Notes under the pieces: generated by a model | The model's input: only the letters and a program-made list of their open reading frames with translations | What the model was told of the DNA's origin: nothing | The model's database searches: none | From: Harmonia axyridis | Taxonomy: Eukaryota; Arthropoda; Insecta; Coleoptera; Coccinellidae | Assembly (NCBI RefSeq): GCF_914767665.1 | Contig: NC_059502.1 | Location: 14,198,001-14,262,000, forward strand | Reading direction: 5' to 3' | DNA length: 64,000 nucleotides | Program-made: the position numbers and the translations under genes | Shown here: in pieces, positions 36,601 to 46,124 of the stretch | Position numbering within the stretch: the stretch's first letter is position 1 | Layout: each line of letters starts with the position of its first letter

Positions 36601-39600
36601 AAAAACAAATAATTTCGCCATTTTCAAATTTCAATGACAGTTCGTTTACTGAAAACAAACAGTTCAGCAGAAAACTCGAATACAGAGCCAACTGTGACGA
36701 TTCGCGAAAAATTGTTCGTACAAAACTTTTGTATTTTTTGCGGTAGAATACTGATCTCCTATAAAAAGAGGGGTTCTCATTTGAAATTCTAAAGTTTACC
36801 CCATAAGGGGAATTAAATAGAAGATTCTGGCATAAGTAAACTTAGCCTTCAAAACCATCAACATTTTCATCAATACCTTTTTCTCGAAGATGTTTCTTTT
36901 TCGAGAATTTTGACTGATTCAACATGAAAAAATCGTGATTGGGTCCCAATTTTTTGGATATTTATCACCCAATACTTGACCCAATTGGGGGACATTATGG
37001 CCAGAACATTTTAGGTTTTATTCTATGACATAAGACTGCCGTCTGATGATCTTGTTCTGAAAGGTTTTCATAATTTGCATTTTCTTGACAATTTAAAATA
37101 CATTTATAAAGAGGCACTTATTCTCAAGTACAGGTTGTGTGAGATTGAATCTAGTTCTAGTTCTAGTTTATGTTTTTCAGATATTCGATTAATTATAAAA
37201 ATCAAAATTTTTTCTGTCATGCTTATGAATATGAATAACGATATTAAGTCTATATTCACTTTGCTGATAGTAAGGAGAAAAATTTATGAAAGGTTCTTGT
37301 TGAATCACGATTTTTCAATCGACATTCTTATTCTGCCAAATATTTGTATTAAAAAAAGTATTTCAATACCTGTGAAAATAACAATTTTGTATTACATATT
37401 GAAATTGTCTTTTCAGATTGAATTCAGAATTATGTATATATTCCTTATTAGCCATCAATGAACTCAACACTCTAATTTCATGGACCTTCAACGAAAAAAA
37501 AAACATTGCTGAGCTCAGATTTATAAGTAAAATGACAACTGATCACAGGAATATCTAATAAGCTAAATAATTGAGAGAGCCATATCAGGAAAATATCATT
37601 ATGTATATCTAAAGGATCATTTTCGTTGTGATAGTACTATCACGATAGTGCTATTTTGGTAGTAACTATCACAGAAACTATCATCATATAAACTACTTGA
37701 TAGTTGAAAATGTGCCTTTACAATCATGTTTGATGATGTACTGACCATTATATCTGTCAAAAAAAATTAACTTGTGCTGATTAACCATTAACTCTATTTA
37801 AACAAAAATTTTTTTCATCATCTTCTGAAGACCTATAAAACTAATAATAATAGTGTACAGTTAATTATAAAAGTTTCACTTTTACTTGTTGACTCTGTAA
37901 CAATGAAAATTTTAATTTTGAGATGAACATTTTATTTTTGGAATGCATTATATTGGTTGTGGCTGCTACAATTTATTTGCTCATAAATGATAACTATAAA
38001 ATGGATAAAATTATAAAATATAGTAGTTTTCTTTTATAACTACTACTTATGCTGATTACTCTTTTGGCTTTACTTTGCACCGCGACCTTGATTCTACTTG
38101 AAAGTCTCTTGAACAGGGGCCTAACGATAGTGAGCACTTGAAATCTGCCCTAGATACTCCATAGCTTCTGTTATGGTTTTTTAACCATGTTTGTACCATT
38201 TGATGTGTAGTAAACTTCTTCTCTAGTGGTTACTTTCCTCATCATTTCGTCACTAAATTATTCTGATGAGATGAACTTGGTTAGGACTACTAATTCTAAT
38301 AGAATAAATAATACAGCAGTATAATAAAATAAAGATCTCATATGTTGAATAGTCTTCAGTCGAACTTAATGATTGAATCTTCATTTTACAAACACATTCT
38401 ATGATGTATACAATTTTTTGTAATTTTTTTTCCAGATTACCGAAATACATTAGAGCCACCACACAGATCACTGAAACATTCTGGTCAACAAACTGTTCCT
38501 ATTGAGAAGTCAGATAATTCCTCAATTAAAGAATATCTGGACAAAAGGCATCTTGAAAAAATCTTTTCTAACTTAGACATGGAAAATGAATCTAGTGACA
38601 ATTCAGAATTATTGGATAAGGAAGAACCAATTTGTGATGAAAAAATAAAAATGAGTTGCCTTGGATTACCCTTGTCATTTGGTAAACCTGATGATAATAC
38701 AGTTTCCAAATCCAAAAAGTGAGTTTGATAAAGTTTTCTGCAATACACAAGAACGGATAATTTTATAATATTAATTCTTTATAGTAAATTAATGAATGCA
38801 AAATAAATACTCAAAATCATTACTGAGAAATTGTGCTCAATTGATTGTAACAAGTGTTGTTTGTGATTTTGAATTACAGTAATCTTGTGCAGATGAGTCT
38901 TTAACATGTAAAATAAATCATGAATTTTCTTTTTAGGGCATCTGCAGAAAAAAGTAGTTCTAATTCATCAAGAAATAAAATAAAGGCAGCTTTCTATGTA
39001 CTTGGTATTGAGTATGCTGAAAATAAGGGTGATTTGGTAGAGGGTGAAGTGGAATATAAAATGAAACATATAAATTCACAAAATCGCTTATTGAGACTGC
39101 GAGGAGAAAAGCGCCCAAGACATACGTATTTTGATGATGAAGGAAATCCAATTTTAGAAAACAAAGATGAGGTAAGATATAACTATTTTTTTTTCATTTT
39201 TTCAATTACCATTCGGCTGTATTAGTGAAATTTGAAAAAAATCACAAATGCCACATAACAGTTCAACTAATTCAGTGTAAGAAATTTACTAATAATGTGG
39301 ATGAAGAATAAGACCAGAGTTTCTTGTTGTCCTAGTTTGATTTTACAAAAACAAGAAATCTTTTATTTATCAGTTTTGTTTCAGTTCTTTTTGTGGCAAT
39401 GCGAAAGTTTGGATAAAACATGGTGAGCAATTATTGAATTGTTCTGGAATCATTAAAATTCTTAAACTTTTTGTTGATTTTAATGCTATGTGTTTGATTA
39501 AATGAATTTCTTGAAACAATTTTCTAATAAAACAAAATGTTTCAGGAAGTTCCTACTGGTAATTTATCCGACTGTTCAGAAAATAAAATTAGTTCTCCAG

Positions 39601-42600
39601 AGGAAGAAAATAACACATCTGAACAAACAAACACAAATGAAGAAATGATAGAAACAGATCACTGTGTTCCTAAAAAAAGAAAGAGGAGGAAGAAACTTAA
39701 CATTCCTTCAGAAATAAAGGAAAATCCAAAGTTGAAAAAATATTGGTTGAAAAGATTTACTCTTTTCAGGCGGTTTGATCAAGGGATTAAACTTGATGAA
39801 GGTAAGTAAAGAATTACTTTTTTCAATACATATGTAGAACCCAGATCTGCCAGTTTTATTGGAATGATATTAATGTTGTGATATTCTCATGGAATCTTTA
39901 ATAAAACATTATTTTTGAAAAAATATATTTCTTTCAGAATAGATTAAAATATTTATTCAAGCAAACAAATATGGTCATAAAAATTTAATCTCAATTAAAT
40001 ATACTACTTGAATTTTCTAGCTCAATATTCCAATAGAAGATTTTCAAAGGTTTGAAAAAATAAAATATGAAATTATCTCCCAAATGCTATTCATTCACTT
40101 GAAACTAAAAATTTTTATTGATATATTAATTTTTTTTGCAGAAAGTTGGTATTCCGTGACTCCTGAATTGGTTGCCAAAAACACTGCAGAGAGGTGTAGA
40201 ACCGATGTCTTAGTGGATGGATTTTGTGGAGCTGGGGGAAATGCTATTCAGTTTGCTCTTACTTGTAAAAAAGGTAAAATAAAATGATAATATACAAGAA
40301 TATTTCTTTCTATAGTAACTTCAAACTCAATATTTGTATTGAAACAAAGTTAATTCTTAATTAATATAATAATAGTTACTTACACTAACTAACTTATAAC
40401 AATTCAGACAGATTAAATTTCTGATAATAAAACATTTCATTATTTAAGTTGAGTTGATTGAAAATAGAAAAATTAATGATCACAGAAACATAATTCATAA
40501 ACACTATGCAATGCTGAATTACTTCATCGTAAGTTCACCATATCCAATTCATTTATCATAAAAAATGTAGTAGAATTATTGACTTTGATAGTTCTTCAGA
40601 TTCTGTATTAATATGCAAATTGTAAATTTTCTTCGTAAATATTGAACAGGATAACTTTGCATATAATCAATGTTCTCTTGTCTTTAAAAACTCTTGTTAG
40701 TGGTATTTTTGTTTTTGCTGGTTTGCTCCAAGCGAGCTATCATTTTGCCAGAACAGATCTTTAATGGGCAAAAATCTATTCGATACTTCTGAAATTATAC
40801 CAAATAATGTTTGCTCAAAAATATCCAAAACTTGTATAAATCAATCACAAAATATTATTATTATTATTATTATCTAGTTTTATTCGTGAGCCTTGTAATT
40901 TTTGGATTTGCAGCAATAAATTGTAATAAAACAGTAAAATATTGTTTTCAGTGATAGCCATTGATATTGACCCCAAGAAAATTGAACTTGCCAAGAATAA
41001 TGCCGCAGTTTATGGTGTTCTGGATAAAATTGAGTTCATAGTTGGTGACTTTTTCTCTTTGGCTGCAGAAATCAAAGGAGATGTCGTCTTTTTGAGTCCG
41101 CCTTGGGGCGGTCCATCTTATTTAAGTAGTAAAACATACGACTTGGAAAGTATGCTTCAACCAGTGCCATTTTCTCAACTGATGGATGCCAGCAAGCAAA
41201 TTTCTCAAAACATTGCTGTTTTCCTTCCTAAGAATAGCAATACTTCTGATGTGAGTACAAAACATTTTGATTTAGTATCTCTTCATATAACACTGCAATT
41301 TTCATATAATAGCCAGTAAAACAACAGAATCAACAAGTAACCTTAAACCCTATCTGTCAATTCAGAGACTTATCAATAGTAAAATTCAATGTAGTGACGA
41401 TCAGCATGTTGTTTGTCATAAGAGTACACAATAGCATTATTGTTTTCATTGTGATTTCCTCATATTTGATCTAAAACTAAAGAAAAATTCCTATTACGTG
41501 CATTAGTTTGGCAGCGATAGTGTCAGGTTTTACCATGTTGACTCACCATTTTTATACGCCTGAAAGGACAGAAAACTAAAAAAGAAATTCTAAATTCAAC
41601 TTCAAACTGTTTCAACCCAAATAATGTTCTATGTATAAAGATAAGTTGTTTTGCCAATCGACTCTGTTAAAAGGTCACATGATCTCGACTGTAATTTTGA
41701 ACATCACTAAAAGTGAGGTTAAGGATAGTGTTATGTTGCCAGATTGGTAATGAATCTGATATTAGAGTAATGTTTCAGAAATAATGTTATTAACAGAAAA
41801 TTATTCAACTTTCCTCCATGGGTTATTCATTATACAGGGTGGCCATTTGAAAACGAAACAGACGAGATTACAGACGAAATAAAGTTTTTCGATAGAAATT
41901 CTCGGACAGGTCGATTTCTGTTTCGAGGGGGACAACTTAAGATGTAGGTTACGGACGCATAGCGCTTCAACCCTTGCTACTACAACCCTCACCCCAAAAT
42001 TTTGAATAGGGAAGATGGGGTGAGTGGTACCTCATTTGAAAGGTATTTTTATACTGATTTCAGCACAGTAATTGTTTTTTCATTTTATGCATTAGTTCTC
42101 GAAATATTCTTAACTAAGTATTTGAAAATGAAGTAGTGTTTTCATGGCACTTGTAGTGTTTTGTGAAAAATCGACATTTTGAGCTTCAAAACATCCATGA
42201 CTGTGGCTTCCTTCCTAACTAACTAACGCATGAATATTTCGAGAACTAATGCATAAAATGAAAAAACAATTACTTTGCTGAAATCAGTATAAAAATACCT
42301 TTAAATTGAGGTATCACTCACCCCATCTTCCCTATTCAAAAATTGGGGGTGGGGGTTGTAGCAGCAAGGGTTGAAGCGCTATGCGTCCGTAACCTACATC
42401 TTAAGTTGTCCCCCTCGAAACAGAAATCGACCTGTCCGAGCATTTCTATCGAAGAACTTTATTTCGTCTGTTTCGTTTTCAAATGGCCACCCTGTATAAA
42501 ATTGCTTCAATAAGTGTTTAGGAATGGTGAGTATATGCAATATTTCAGCTTGAATATTTAAAATGGGCTTCATTTCTTTGAAATATTTGTCAAAATAGAT

Positions 42601-43021
42601 GGTTCAAGGCAAAAACTGTGAAAATAGCTGATTTATATTATTCAGAAGAAGTTAGCAATTTCTTTGTTTCATGGTAACTTGTCGATTCTGCACTCATACC
42701 TAATTTAGAATTTTCAAACAATTTTCAAGATCGCAGTAGCCAAATTGTTAGTTTGTAGTGAAATATGTTGTACTATATTACACATTCCATAATTTTTATT
42801 GAATAGTTTTTGACATGAATTTTTTAATTTTGTAATTAAAGTTCATGGATTAGATTCTACAATTATTGTTTTCTGCAAGAACGATCTTTATGAATAATAA
42901 ATATTCATTTCAGGTGATGAAACATGCAGGACAAAATGGATTTGTGGAAATAGAACAAAATTTTATCAATGACCACTTGATAGGTATAACAGTTTATTAT
43001 AATGACCTTGTGAAAATGTGA
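24694..43021 (+). CDS. Tgs1: Trimethylguanosine synthase (TGS1), ten coding exons
   Basis: Converts m7G caps of snRNA/snoRNA (and telomerase-type RNAs) to 2,2,7-trimethylguanosine using S-adenosylmethionine. Exons: 24694-24791, 28263-28341, 35437-36256, 36343-36405, 38436-38718, 38937-39171, 39546-39801, 40142-40273, 40952-41250, 42914-43021; 790 residues, every junction phase-compatible. Exon 1 carries the family's N-terminal CVCSRAFV motif. The middle is acidic/Ser-rich with WKIHYEEEYLVQYNKF and CLGLPLSFG. The methyltransferase domain (about 585-790) has YWLKRFTLFRRFDQGIKLD, SVTPE, the SAM loop VDGFCGAGGN (about 636), AIDIDPKKIELAKNN and the catalytic SPPWGGP (about 704). The donor after exon 3 (GTAATG at 36257) is the least certain join. 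Intron 1 contains the Greatwall gene and intron 2 a DIRS element. Confidence 0.9.
24920..24953 (+). promoter_or_regulatory. gwl: Candidate 3' splice acceptor upstream of Greatwall ATG
   Basis: A pyrimidine-rich tract followed by TTTAG (AG at 24932-24933) lies 20 bases before the Greatwall start codon. TGS1 exon 1 (donor at 24792) could be spliced here, giving a Greatwall mRNA with a shared first exon. The motif is seen; its use is inferred. Confidence 0.35.
24954..26678 (+). CDS. gwl: Greatwall/MASTL mitotic kinase
   Basis: 574-residue AGC-group Ser/Thr kinase that phosphorylates endosulfine to inhibit PP2A-B55 and sustain mitosis. The Gly loop is KGAFGKVFLG, the catalytic loop HRDIKPDN starts at His139 and DFG at Asp159. 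A roughly 260-residue insertion separates the lobes before GTPDYLAPE at Gly434, the Greatwall hallmark, followed by DWWSLGVCLYEF and a short AGC-like tail (DPFDPQDTGYF). The insertion includes a run of Thr-Pro sites (PKTPRTPYRTPK). It is shorter than the insertion of the vertebrate and fly proteins as I recall them (total lengths about 850-880). The ATG at 24954 is the first in frame after an upstream stop. The gene has no introns and lies wholly within intron 1 of TGS1 on the same strand, 162 bp after the TGS1 exon 1 donor. Confidence 0.95.
   Translation: MSFDNSTSTKPPDINDFVIIKPISKGAFGKVFLGHKKSNNKVMYAIKVMKKYEMIHKNMVSQVVNERNALALTNCPFCVKLYYSLQTSSSIYLVMEFMVGGDLKSLLSVYGFFDEAMATFYVAEVCLALQYLHSHGITHRDIKPDNMLLSKEGHVKLTDFGLSKVQIHRDLEITDFESNTPNLCTRTPGQLLSLTSHFSFGSGNSKYVSVNPNNDSISESFSILDSQNNSSVLKESNKVNVTSNKTDSSKQQIALSGVNYLSAEFTKNSSETENSSYHTCNSNQEDSTKDASEITNVSEFSPISRGIPTRYGLSSMRAKRKLRSPSPTSSHKAYVKTGLTGEMEILKLDKSSPLQGGVTFSTPVATDKSKMKTTRFDIPRNTLDNQKPSSSKGNTIVSPISQTGECTPKTPRTPYRTPKSVRRAHWSSDQRVLGTPDYLAPELLLRQGHDCSVDWWSLGVCLYEFVTGFPPFNDSSAQKVFKNILAHNIEWPTGAEALSKEIVDAIESFLTHDPEKRPKAEEVIKMDAFKNIDWDNLLSMTPPFVPDPFDPQDTGYFQARNELLNFNLSNYEIP
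26679..28262. other. Greatwall 3' flank and rest of TGS1 intron 1
   Basis: AT-rich, with no other coding exon recognised. Greatwall polyadenylation must occur here (an AATAAA lies near 27447) if the nested transcript is separate. It ends in the TTTTTCAG acceptor of TGS1 exon 2. Confidence 0.45.
28515..28917. mobile_element. Fold-back element in TGS1 intron 2 (TACAGG ends)
   Basis: Begins TACAGGGTTTTTATAAA and ends TTTATAAATATCCTGTA. The arms pair inward with mismatches over about 50 bases. It shares the TACAGG termini of several other elements in the window. Confidence 0.6.
29043..29271. repeat. DIRS inverted terminal repeat, left (3' side)
   Basis: About 180 bp (29092-29271) are nearly identical to the reverse complement of 35143-35335. 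The outer ~45 bp (CAACCGTTTTCCACCCCG onward) are unique to this end, the asymmetry expected of DIRS termini. Confidence 0.92.
29304..29401. repeat. DIRS internal complementary region
   Basis: 29304-29365 is the exact reverse complement of the outer left end 29046-29107 (62 of 62 bases). It runs directly into a copy of the outer right end (TATTTTAGCTCTGTGCCTTC onward, matching the reverse complement of about 35299-35335). The two element ends are thus fused head to tail, the template feature that lets DIRS elements complete their termini during circle formation. Confidence 0.93.
29721..32060 (-). CDS. DIRS tyrosine recombinase ORF
   Basis: A 779-codon open frame from ATG at 32060. Its first ~440 codons overlap the reverse transcriptase in another frame and have no recognisable fold; the recombinase proper lies at about residues 450-779. 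It has a core-binding region (STLRTYHSAWKQWRSWCER), the catalytic-domain Arg in GRRIHDLTLISL, a GPGSIRSAVASF block and a C-terminal Tyr in FFKHYCKNVE. This enzyme would insert the circular DNA copy into the genome. Overlap of pol and recombinase frames is usual for DIRS1-like elements. The true protein start is unknown. Confidence 0.88.
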   Translation of the reverse strand: MLTIRSVQCSSDFLSNKQLVSEYPSCKGYSGNRLSGRFSSCTPRFNNTNETVGIRSRSFSEPRLESKPREVQFGGTEISGVFGYNLGHRTEQKDLTLQEDSTNSRELTPVGEQRYLELGVGKILDRQARFCVSGYPYGSPLYEKASTGKQMVARDPTEKEISVSQGGSSRLSMVVTEPFHSRKDFHPRADNVFVNRRIGHGLGLSNERDADVGDVDTDSESLAHQQEGIVHRAYSREEIEEIIGGKIPDDTVRQQNCCGLLEKSRGDEIKGSFGTNERDTFHNTRVSDIHISLLPSRILQHNGRLPVKGSDSSRLAYKSGGDIDDFFQMGNPGNRFVCDEPIESSSRICNDRCERHASSVHKRVQQTLGVQARLDIPTTSSNSQSSAKFEQIPRNFHSNSPTLGEGILEGRPQTQSSRSSNNSKEFVPRSYRSFDRSSSAQIRGPSFGSLEGTGWTPLMSGLSPDDVALLQGAWRDSTLRTYHSAWKQWRSWCERSGVRSNGPSASDICAYLSFLFRVKKLALSTILVHKSVVITLSSPEGAERLSGHPLIKTMLKAIGLKTTACLTPKSTIWNILDLVNWLKSHPPDQNSFFQVSRHTAILLLLASGRRIHDLTLISLDKDHCQLSNSTITFWPMFGSKTDRTKYRQSGWELRSSGDELLDLVKWVNLLIKVSEQRRRAKKNLFPLFITTRGAVRAATRTIIAGWLKEPFKDLRIEMGPGSIRSAVASFDFQNNVSIDSILEKGNWRGSNNFFKHYCKNVERPSEFKRLNLRSSFSSV
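30686..32605 (-). CDS. DIRS reverse transcriptase / RNase H / MT-like ORF
   Basis: 639 sense codons open from just after a TAG at 32608-32606; the first ATG is at 32485, so translation probably depends on frameshifting or reinitiation after gag. RT domain: IKGYSIPF, GFLSQLFLVPKQDGKMR, LDLSQAYFHIPV and the catalytic YLDDFLLA. RNase H: STDASDMGWG, a Glu in NRKELFTVLIAV, and QSDNRTVVAYL. The tail (EIDLFATNRSRVVPEY, then a WIFPPPPLIP motif) resembles the Dam-like methyltransferase domain known from DIRS elements. No stop or frameshift within it. Confidence 0.9.
   Translation of the reverse strand, partial: EEPTSRVVQKARGVFDAPFVAGQIKGYSSIWKKLGAPTYVMKAIKGYSIPFVKKPPSVPLTGALIKKFSTKVSETMSKEINTLINQQVVEPSVAKTGFLSQLFLVPKQDGKMRQIFNLRRLNGYLNPKRFRLVNQNKVPGFLQEGDFVGKLDLSQAYFHIPVKEEHRRYLSFAYKRRVFQMTCLPFGLSSAPLIFSRISNWLASILRAKGIRVIVYLDDFLLAHQDSTTLMRQLEYAVDLFQSLGWKVNLEKSNLEALKSVEFLGIIWDTEQNRKTLPSKKTQRIRESLHQLVSKGTWSWESGKSLIGRLGFASLVTPMGRLFTRRLQRASKWLPEIQPRKKFPCPKEALADCRWWLQNLSTPGRIFIPEPTMFLSTDASDMGWGFQMSETQMSGTWTQTQKAWHINRKELFTVLIAVKKLRKSLVEKSLMIQSDNRTVVAYLRNQGGTKSKALLELTREILSITHEFRISIFPYYLPGYCNTMADCLSRGLILPDWHIKAEVTSMIFSKWGIPEIDLFATNRSRVVPEYVTIDARDTRAVFINAFSRPWVFRLAWIFPPPPLIPRVLQNLNKSQGTFILIVPRWEKVFWRADLKHRALEAPIILRNLSHALIDLSTDLPPPRSEDLRLEVWKVRGGLR
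32559..34119 (-). CDS. DIRS Gag-like ORF with probable frameshift
   Basis: ATG at 34119 opens 450 codons to a TAG ending at 32767. The protein has a central Lys/Arg and acidic region and coiled-coil-like stretches; I identify it as Gag by position and architecture, not by a signature motif. At a run of seven T (element sense; + strand A7 at 32794-32800) the frame leaves a strongly basic continuation (YKRSDRSGNRTYSVPQKKSR and on) that runs in the alternative frame to a TGA at 32559 and overlaps the RT frame. Either a one-base change truncated Gag or slippage at the T-run is used. Confidence 0.75.
34243..34965. repeat. 22-bp tandem array in the DIRS leader, GAAA-loop hairpins
   Basis: About 32 units of 22 bp, consensus + strand GAGCCTTTCGGCTGCATGAGCA with variants. 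About 25 units keep the core intact. In the element's RNA sense (minus strand) the core reads AGCCGAAAGGCT: a 4-bp stem closed on a GAAA tetraloop. Blocks of several units are themselves duplicated (34405-34560 resembles 34590-34750). Long open frames across the array are by-products of periodicity and are not annotated as genes. Confidence 0.9.
35143..35335. repeat. DIRS inverted terminal repeat, right (5' side)
   Basis: Reverse complement of the left repeat from its inner boundary (GTACTGAAGAAACGCGGGCA at 35143) to the outer end at 35335. It should contain the element's promoter, reading leftwards. Confidence 0.92.
36406..38435. other. TGS1 intron 4
   Basis: AT-rich intron with no further exon recognised. 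37627-37705 holds clustered inverted GATAGT/ACTATC words (TGATAGTACTATCACGATAG), perhaps the remnant of a small transposon end. Open frames at 37.1-37.5 kb are AT-rich and featureless. Confidence 0.45.
40274..40951. other. TGS1 intron 8
   Basis: AT-rich intron; an ATT microsatellite at about 40855-40874 is the only feature seen. Confidence 0.5.
41833..42496. mobile_element. Fold-back element A in the last TGS1 intron
   Basis: 664 bp, almost entirely two inverted arms. It begins TACAGGGTGGCCATTTGAAA and ends with the complementary TTTCAAATGGCCACCCTGTA, flanked by TA on both sides. The arms (each about 320 bp) meet around 42150-42180. There is a sister copy at 43586. Confidence 0.9.
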
Positions 43022-43585
43022 TAAGAATAAAAATAAATGTATATAATAGCATGTGTTGGTATTATTCAAAAATCAATCCTTAATAATGATAAAAAAGGCA
43101 TCATTTGATCGAACATTTGACAGAAGTTTTACCTATCAGGGCATGTATTGTTCAAAGTTTGGGAAAATTGACAACACAGAATCACAAAATTTCAAACGCG
43201 TTTAGCTGCAAAGTCCTAGCCCCGATTTTTCAATGGGAATCTCTGAATTTTGAGTCGAAAATGGTCTCAAACAATAAGTTCAATTTACCAAGGCCGAATC
43301 CCCCGTCAAATTCAATTATGTCCGTCCGTGAACACGATAACTCTCGAACGGAAAACCAAGATTTTCAGTGTTAGTTTGGATCTCATTCGGAGCTAATTTT
43401 GTTCATGGACATAATTCAACTAAGAGTTGCAATATTTCTTGTTGATTACGTCATCAAAACTACACAAAATTGAAGAATATTTTTTTTCAGTTTTGGTAAT
43501 GTTAATCTTTGCAGTAAACAACATATAACATATAAAATTCAAGAGGATGAAAGACCTAGGTGGGTCATTTGTATAAGTTCCAATA

Positions 43586-44261
43586 TACAGGGTGGCCATT
43601 TGAAAACGAAACAGACGAGATTACAGACGAAATAAAGTTTTTCGATAGAAATGCTCGGACAGGTCGATTTCTGTTTCGAGGGGGACAACTTAAGATGTAG
43701 GTTACGGACGCATAGCGCTTCAACCCTTGCTACTACAACCCTCACCCCCAATTTTTGAGTAGGGAAGATGGGGTGAGTGATACCTCAATTTAAAGGTATT
43801 TTTATACTGATTTCAGCACAGTAATTGTTTTTTCATTTTATGCATTAGTTCTCGAAATATTCATGCGTTAGTTAGTTAGGAAGGAAGCCACAGTCATGGT
43901 TGTTTTGAAGCTCAAAATGTCGATTTTTCACAAAACACTACAAGTGCTATGAAAACACCACTTCATTTTCAAATACTTAGTTAAGAATATTTCGAGAACT
44001 AATGCATAAAATGAAAAAACAATTACTGTGCTGAAATCAGTATAAAAATACCTTTAAATTGAGGTATCACTCACCCCATCTTCCCTACTCAAAAATTGGG
44101 GGTGAGGGTTGTAGTAGCAAGGGTTGAAGCGCTATGCGTCCGTAACCTACATCTTAAGTTGTCCCCCTCGAAACAGAAATCGACCTGTCCGAGCATTTCT
44201 ATCGAAAAACTTTATTTCGTCTGTAATCTCGTCTGTTTCGTTTTCAAATGGCCACCCTGTA
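43586..44261. mobile_element. Fold-back element B downstream of TGS1
   Basis: 676 bp, the same family as the copy at 41833 and closely similar throughout, with the same TACAGGGTGGCC termini and TA flanks. It lies between the convergent TGS1 and Cdk7 3' ends. Open frames in the arms of both copies are the same repeated sequence, not genes. Confidence 0.9.
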
Positions 44262-44912
44262 TAATTTATCCTGTGTATTGAATTATATTACAAAAATTTA
44301 TAGAAGTATTTCTGAACAATATTATTACTTCATTATTTTTGAACTGAAGTCAATGATATATCTATTCATACCTTCAAATGCAAGTCAAATATATTTTTAT
44401 TTTTCATAAGTTTTTTGAGAAACCTAATTTATTTTTCATTACTATCTTAACAACATTTTCCATTAAATTTTAATAAACTACACAAAGTATAAATATACAT
44501 ATAATACATTATTCACTGTTTATTGACAAATTCAATATACTCTCCATGAATTTAATGGGTTGCCCTTTATACATTTTGTAATTTTGTTAAAAAAAGATTA
44601 CTAAATACTGATTTATGTAAAGTTCATGAGCCATCCATCAGTACTAAATATAAAATTAATAACATTGCATTAAAACTGTTGAGCATGAAATCAAAATTAT
44701 TCTCTAATTTCTTTTACAATTCACCAAAATATATCACTTTAAATTAATAGATATTACCTTCATAAAAAAATAATGAACATTATTATTTAAATTTACATAT
44801 AGTTAATTTATTGACCATTATTATTCATTAGACTAATCTTTTCAATCACAATTTAAAGGTGGAAAATATTTTATTTAGGAAATCAAAATTGAATCAAATT
44901 ACATCTCTCAAG
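44262..44912. other. AT-rich 3' flank of Cdk7
   Basis: No coding signal. It is likely to include the 3' UTR of the minus-strand Cdk7 gene. Nothing else seen. Confidence 0.45.
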
Positions 44913-45935
44913 TTAAAAAAATAACCTTTTTGCCAATGTTGGACCAACAGAACTATCATTAGCTAATTTTCTTTTAAGTGCATTTGGTTCTGCTTCTACA
45001 GTACTTCTTACTTTCTGTGGTAATGGTAACTTAGATCCAGGTGTAGGAGCTGGTTTATTGGAAAAGAAAGGCATTTGTAAACACTGTGTACAAGTCTTTC
45101 TCTTCAAAGGATTTAAATATAAAATATTTTCAAGAACATCCAGTAAATCATCTCCAGCAGCAGTAAAAATATTTTTCAGTGGAATTGGAATAAATGGTTT
45201 GAATTCAATATAATCAATCAGCGATTTCAATCCTGGCCAGTTTTCTTCTGTTGGGTTTCCAAATACTGTAAAAATTTTCGTCAATTGGTCTAGGTCTGAT
45301 TCGCCAGGAAACAAAGGTACTCTCAATAATAATTCCCCTAAAATGCAGCCTACAGCCCACATATCAACTCCTGTTCCATATTGTTTAGCTCCAAATAAGA
45401 GTTCTGGAGCCCTATACCATCTAGTAACTACTTGATGTGTTAGAAGTCTAGATGGAGAGCCAAATAACTTTGCCAATCCAAAATCACCAATTTTGAGGAC
45501 ACCATCAGCATTAACCAATAAATTATTGGGTTTAAGATCCCTGTGTAGCATCCAATTCATATGTAAGTATTCTAATCCTTGAAGAGTTTGTATAATGTAA
45601 GATTTTATATGAGCTGTAGTGAGAATTAATGTATTATCCTTGATTATTACCTCTAAATCAGTGTCCATAAAATCAAACACCAATGATATATTAGATATGT
45701 GGCCAAAAACATCGAGTAAGCACATCAAATTCTCATGGTTTAATTCTTGTAATAATTTTATTTCACGCAATGCTGTTCGATTAACTCCATCTTGTACTTC
45801 TTGTTTACTACCAATTTTAATTTTTTTTACTGCTACTATGCTTCCTGTTTGTAAATTTTTAGCTTTAAAGACTGTGGCAAATTGACCTTCTCCTAAGAAT
45901 TTAATCTTATCATACTTTCTTTTTCTGTGAAACAT
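44913..45935 (-). CDS. Cdk7: Cyclin-dependent kinase 7 (CAK / TFIIH kinase)
   Basis: 340-residue kinase that, with cyclin H and MAT1, activates cell-cycle CDKs and phosphorylates the RNA polymerase II tail within TFIIH. It starts MFHRKRKYDK at 45935; upstream in-frame codons lack an ATG. Gly loop GEGQFATVFK, a PSTAIRE-position helix reading NRTALREIKLLQEL (the Cdk7 type), catalytic HRDLKPNN, DFG, and a T-loop FGSPSRLLTHQVVTRWYRAPE that keeps both phosphorylation sites of the family (Ser after FG and Thr before HQVV). The basic C-terminus (LKRKLAN, AKRLFF) matches the family's nuclear-localisation end. Length is near the usual 346. Intronless and intact. Confidence 0.96.
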   Translation of the reverse strand: MFHRKRKYDKIKFLGEGQFATVFKAKNLQTGSIVAVKKIKIGSKQEVQDGVNRTALREIKLLQELNHENLMCLLDVFGHISNISLVFDFMDTDLEVIIKDNTLILTTAHIKSYIIQTLQGLEYLHMNWMLHRDLKPNNLLVNADGVLKIGDFGLAKLFGSPSRLLTHQVVTRWYRAPELLFGAKQYGTGVDMWAVGCILGELLLRVPLFPGESDLDQLTKIFTVFGNPTEENWPGLKSLIDYIEFKPFIPIPLKNIFTAAGDDLLDVLENILYLNPLKRKTCTQCLQMPFFSNKPAPTPGSKLPLPQKVRSTVEAEPNALKRKLANDSSVGPTLAKRLFF

Positions 45936-46124
45936 TGTATTTTGAATTCTCAAGGATATACGAAGCAAGGATTGGATTTGAATTAATTATTATTTCCTTA
46001 GAACTTGTACTATTCAAAATCATATACGACTAGTTGAATCTCAGTAACAGTCAACACTGTCCCAACACTAAAAACAATTTAAAAAATTCAGATAAGACTG
46101 GATCATATTTGTCTATGGACTGGA
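45936..46124 (-). promoter_or_regulatory. Cdk7: Cdk7 upstream region, 189 bp to a hAT insertion
   Basis: The only non-transposon DNA between the Cdk7 ATG and the hAT element. The Cdk7 transcription start must be here or in the element. No TATA box is obvious. Confidence 0.4.

Noticed and set aside
37075..37461. 128-codon frame in TGS1 intron 4
   Set aside because: AT-driven Ile/Leu/Phe-rich translation with no motif, and it does not fit TGS1 reading phase.
41801..44281. Three short open frames encoding the same VVVARVEALCVRNLHLKLS-type peptide
   Set aside because: They are copies of one stretch within the arms of the two fold-back elements, not a gene family.
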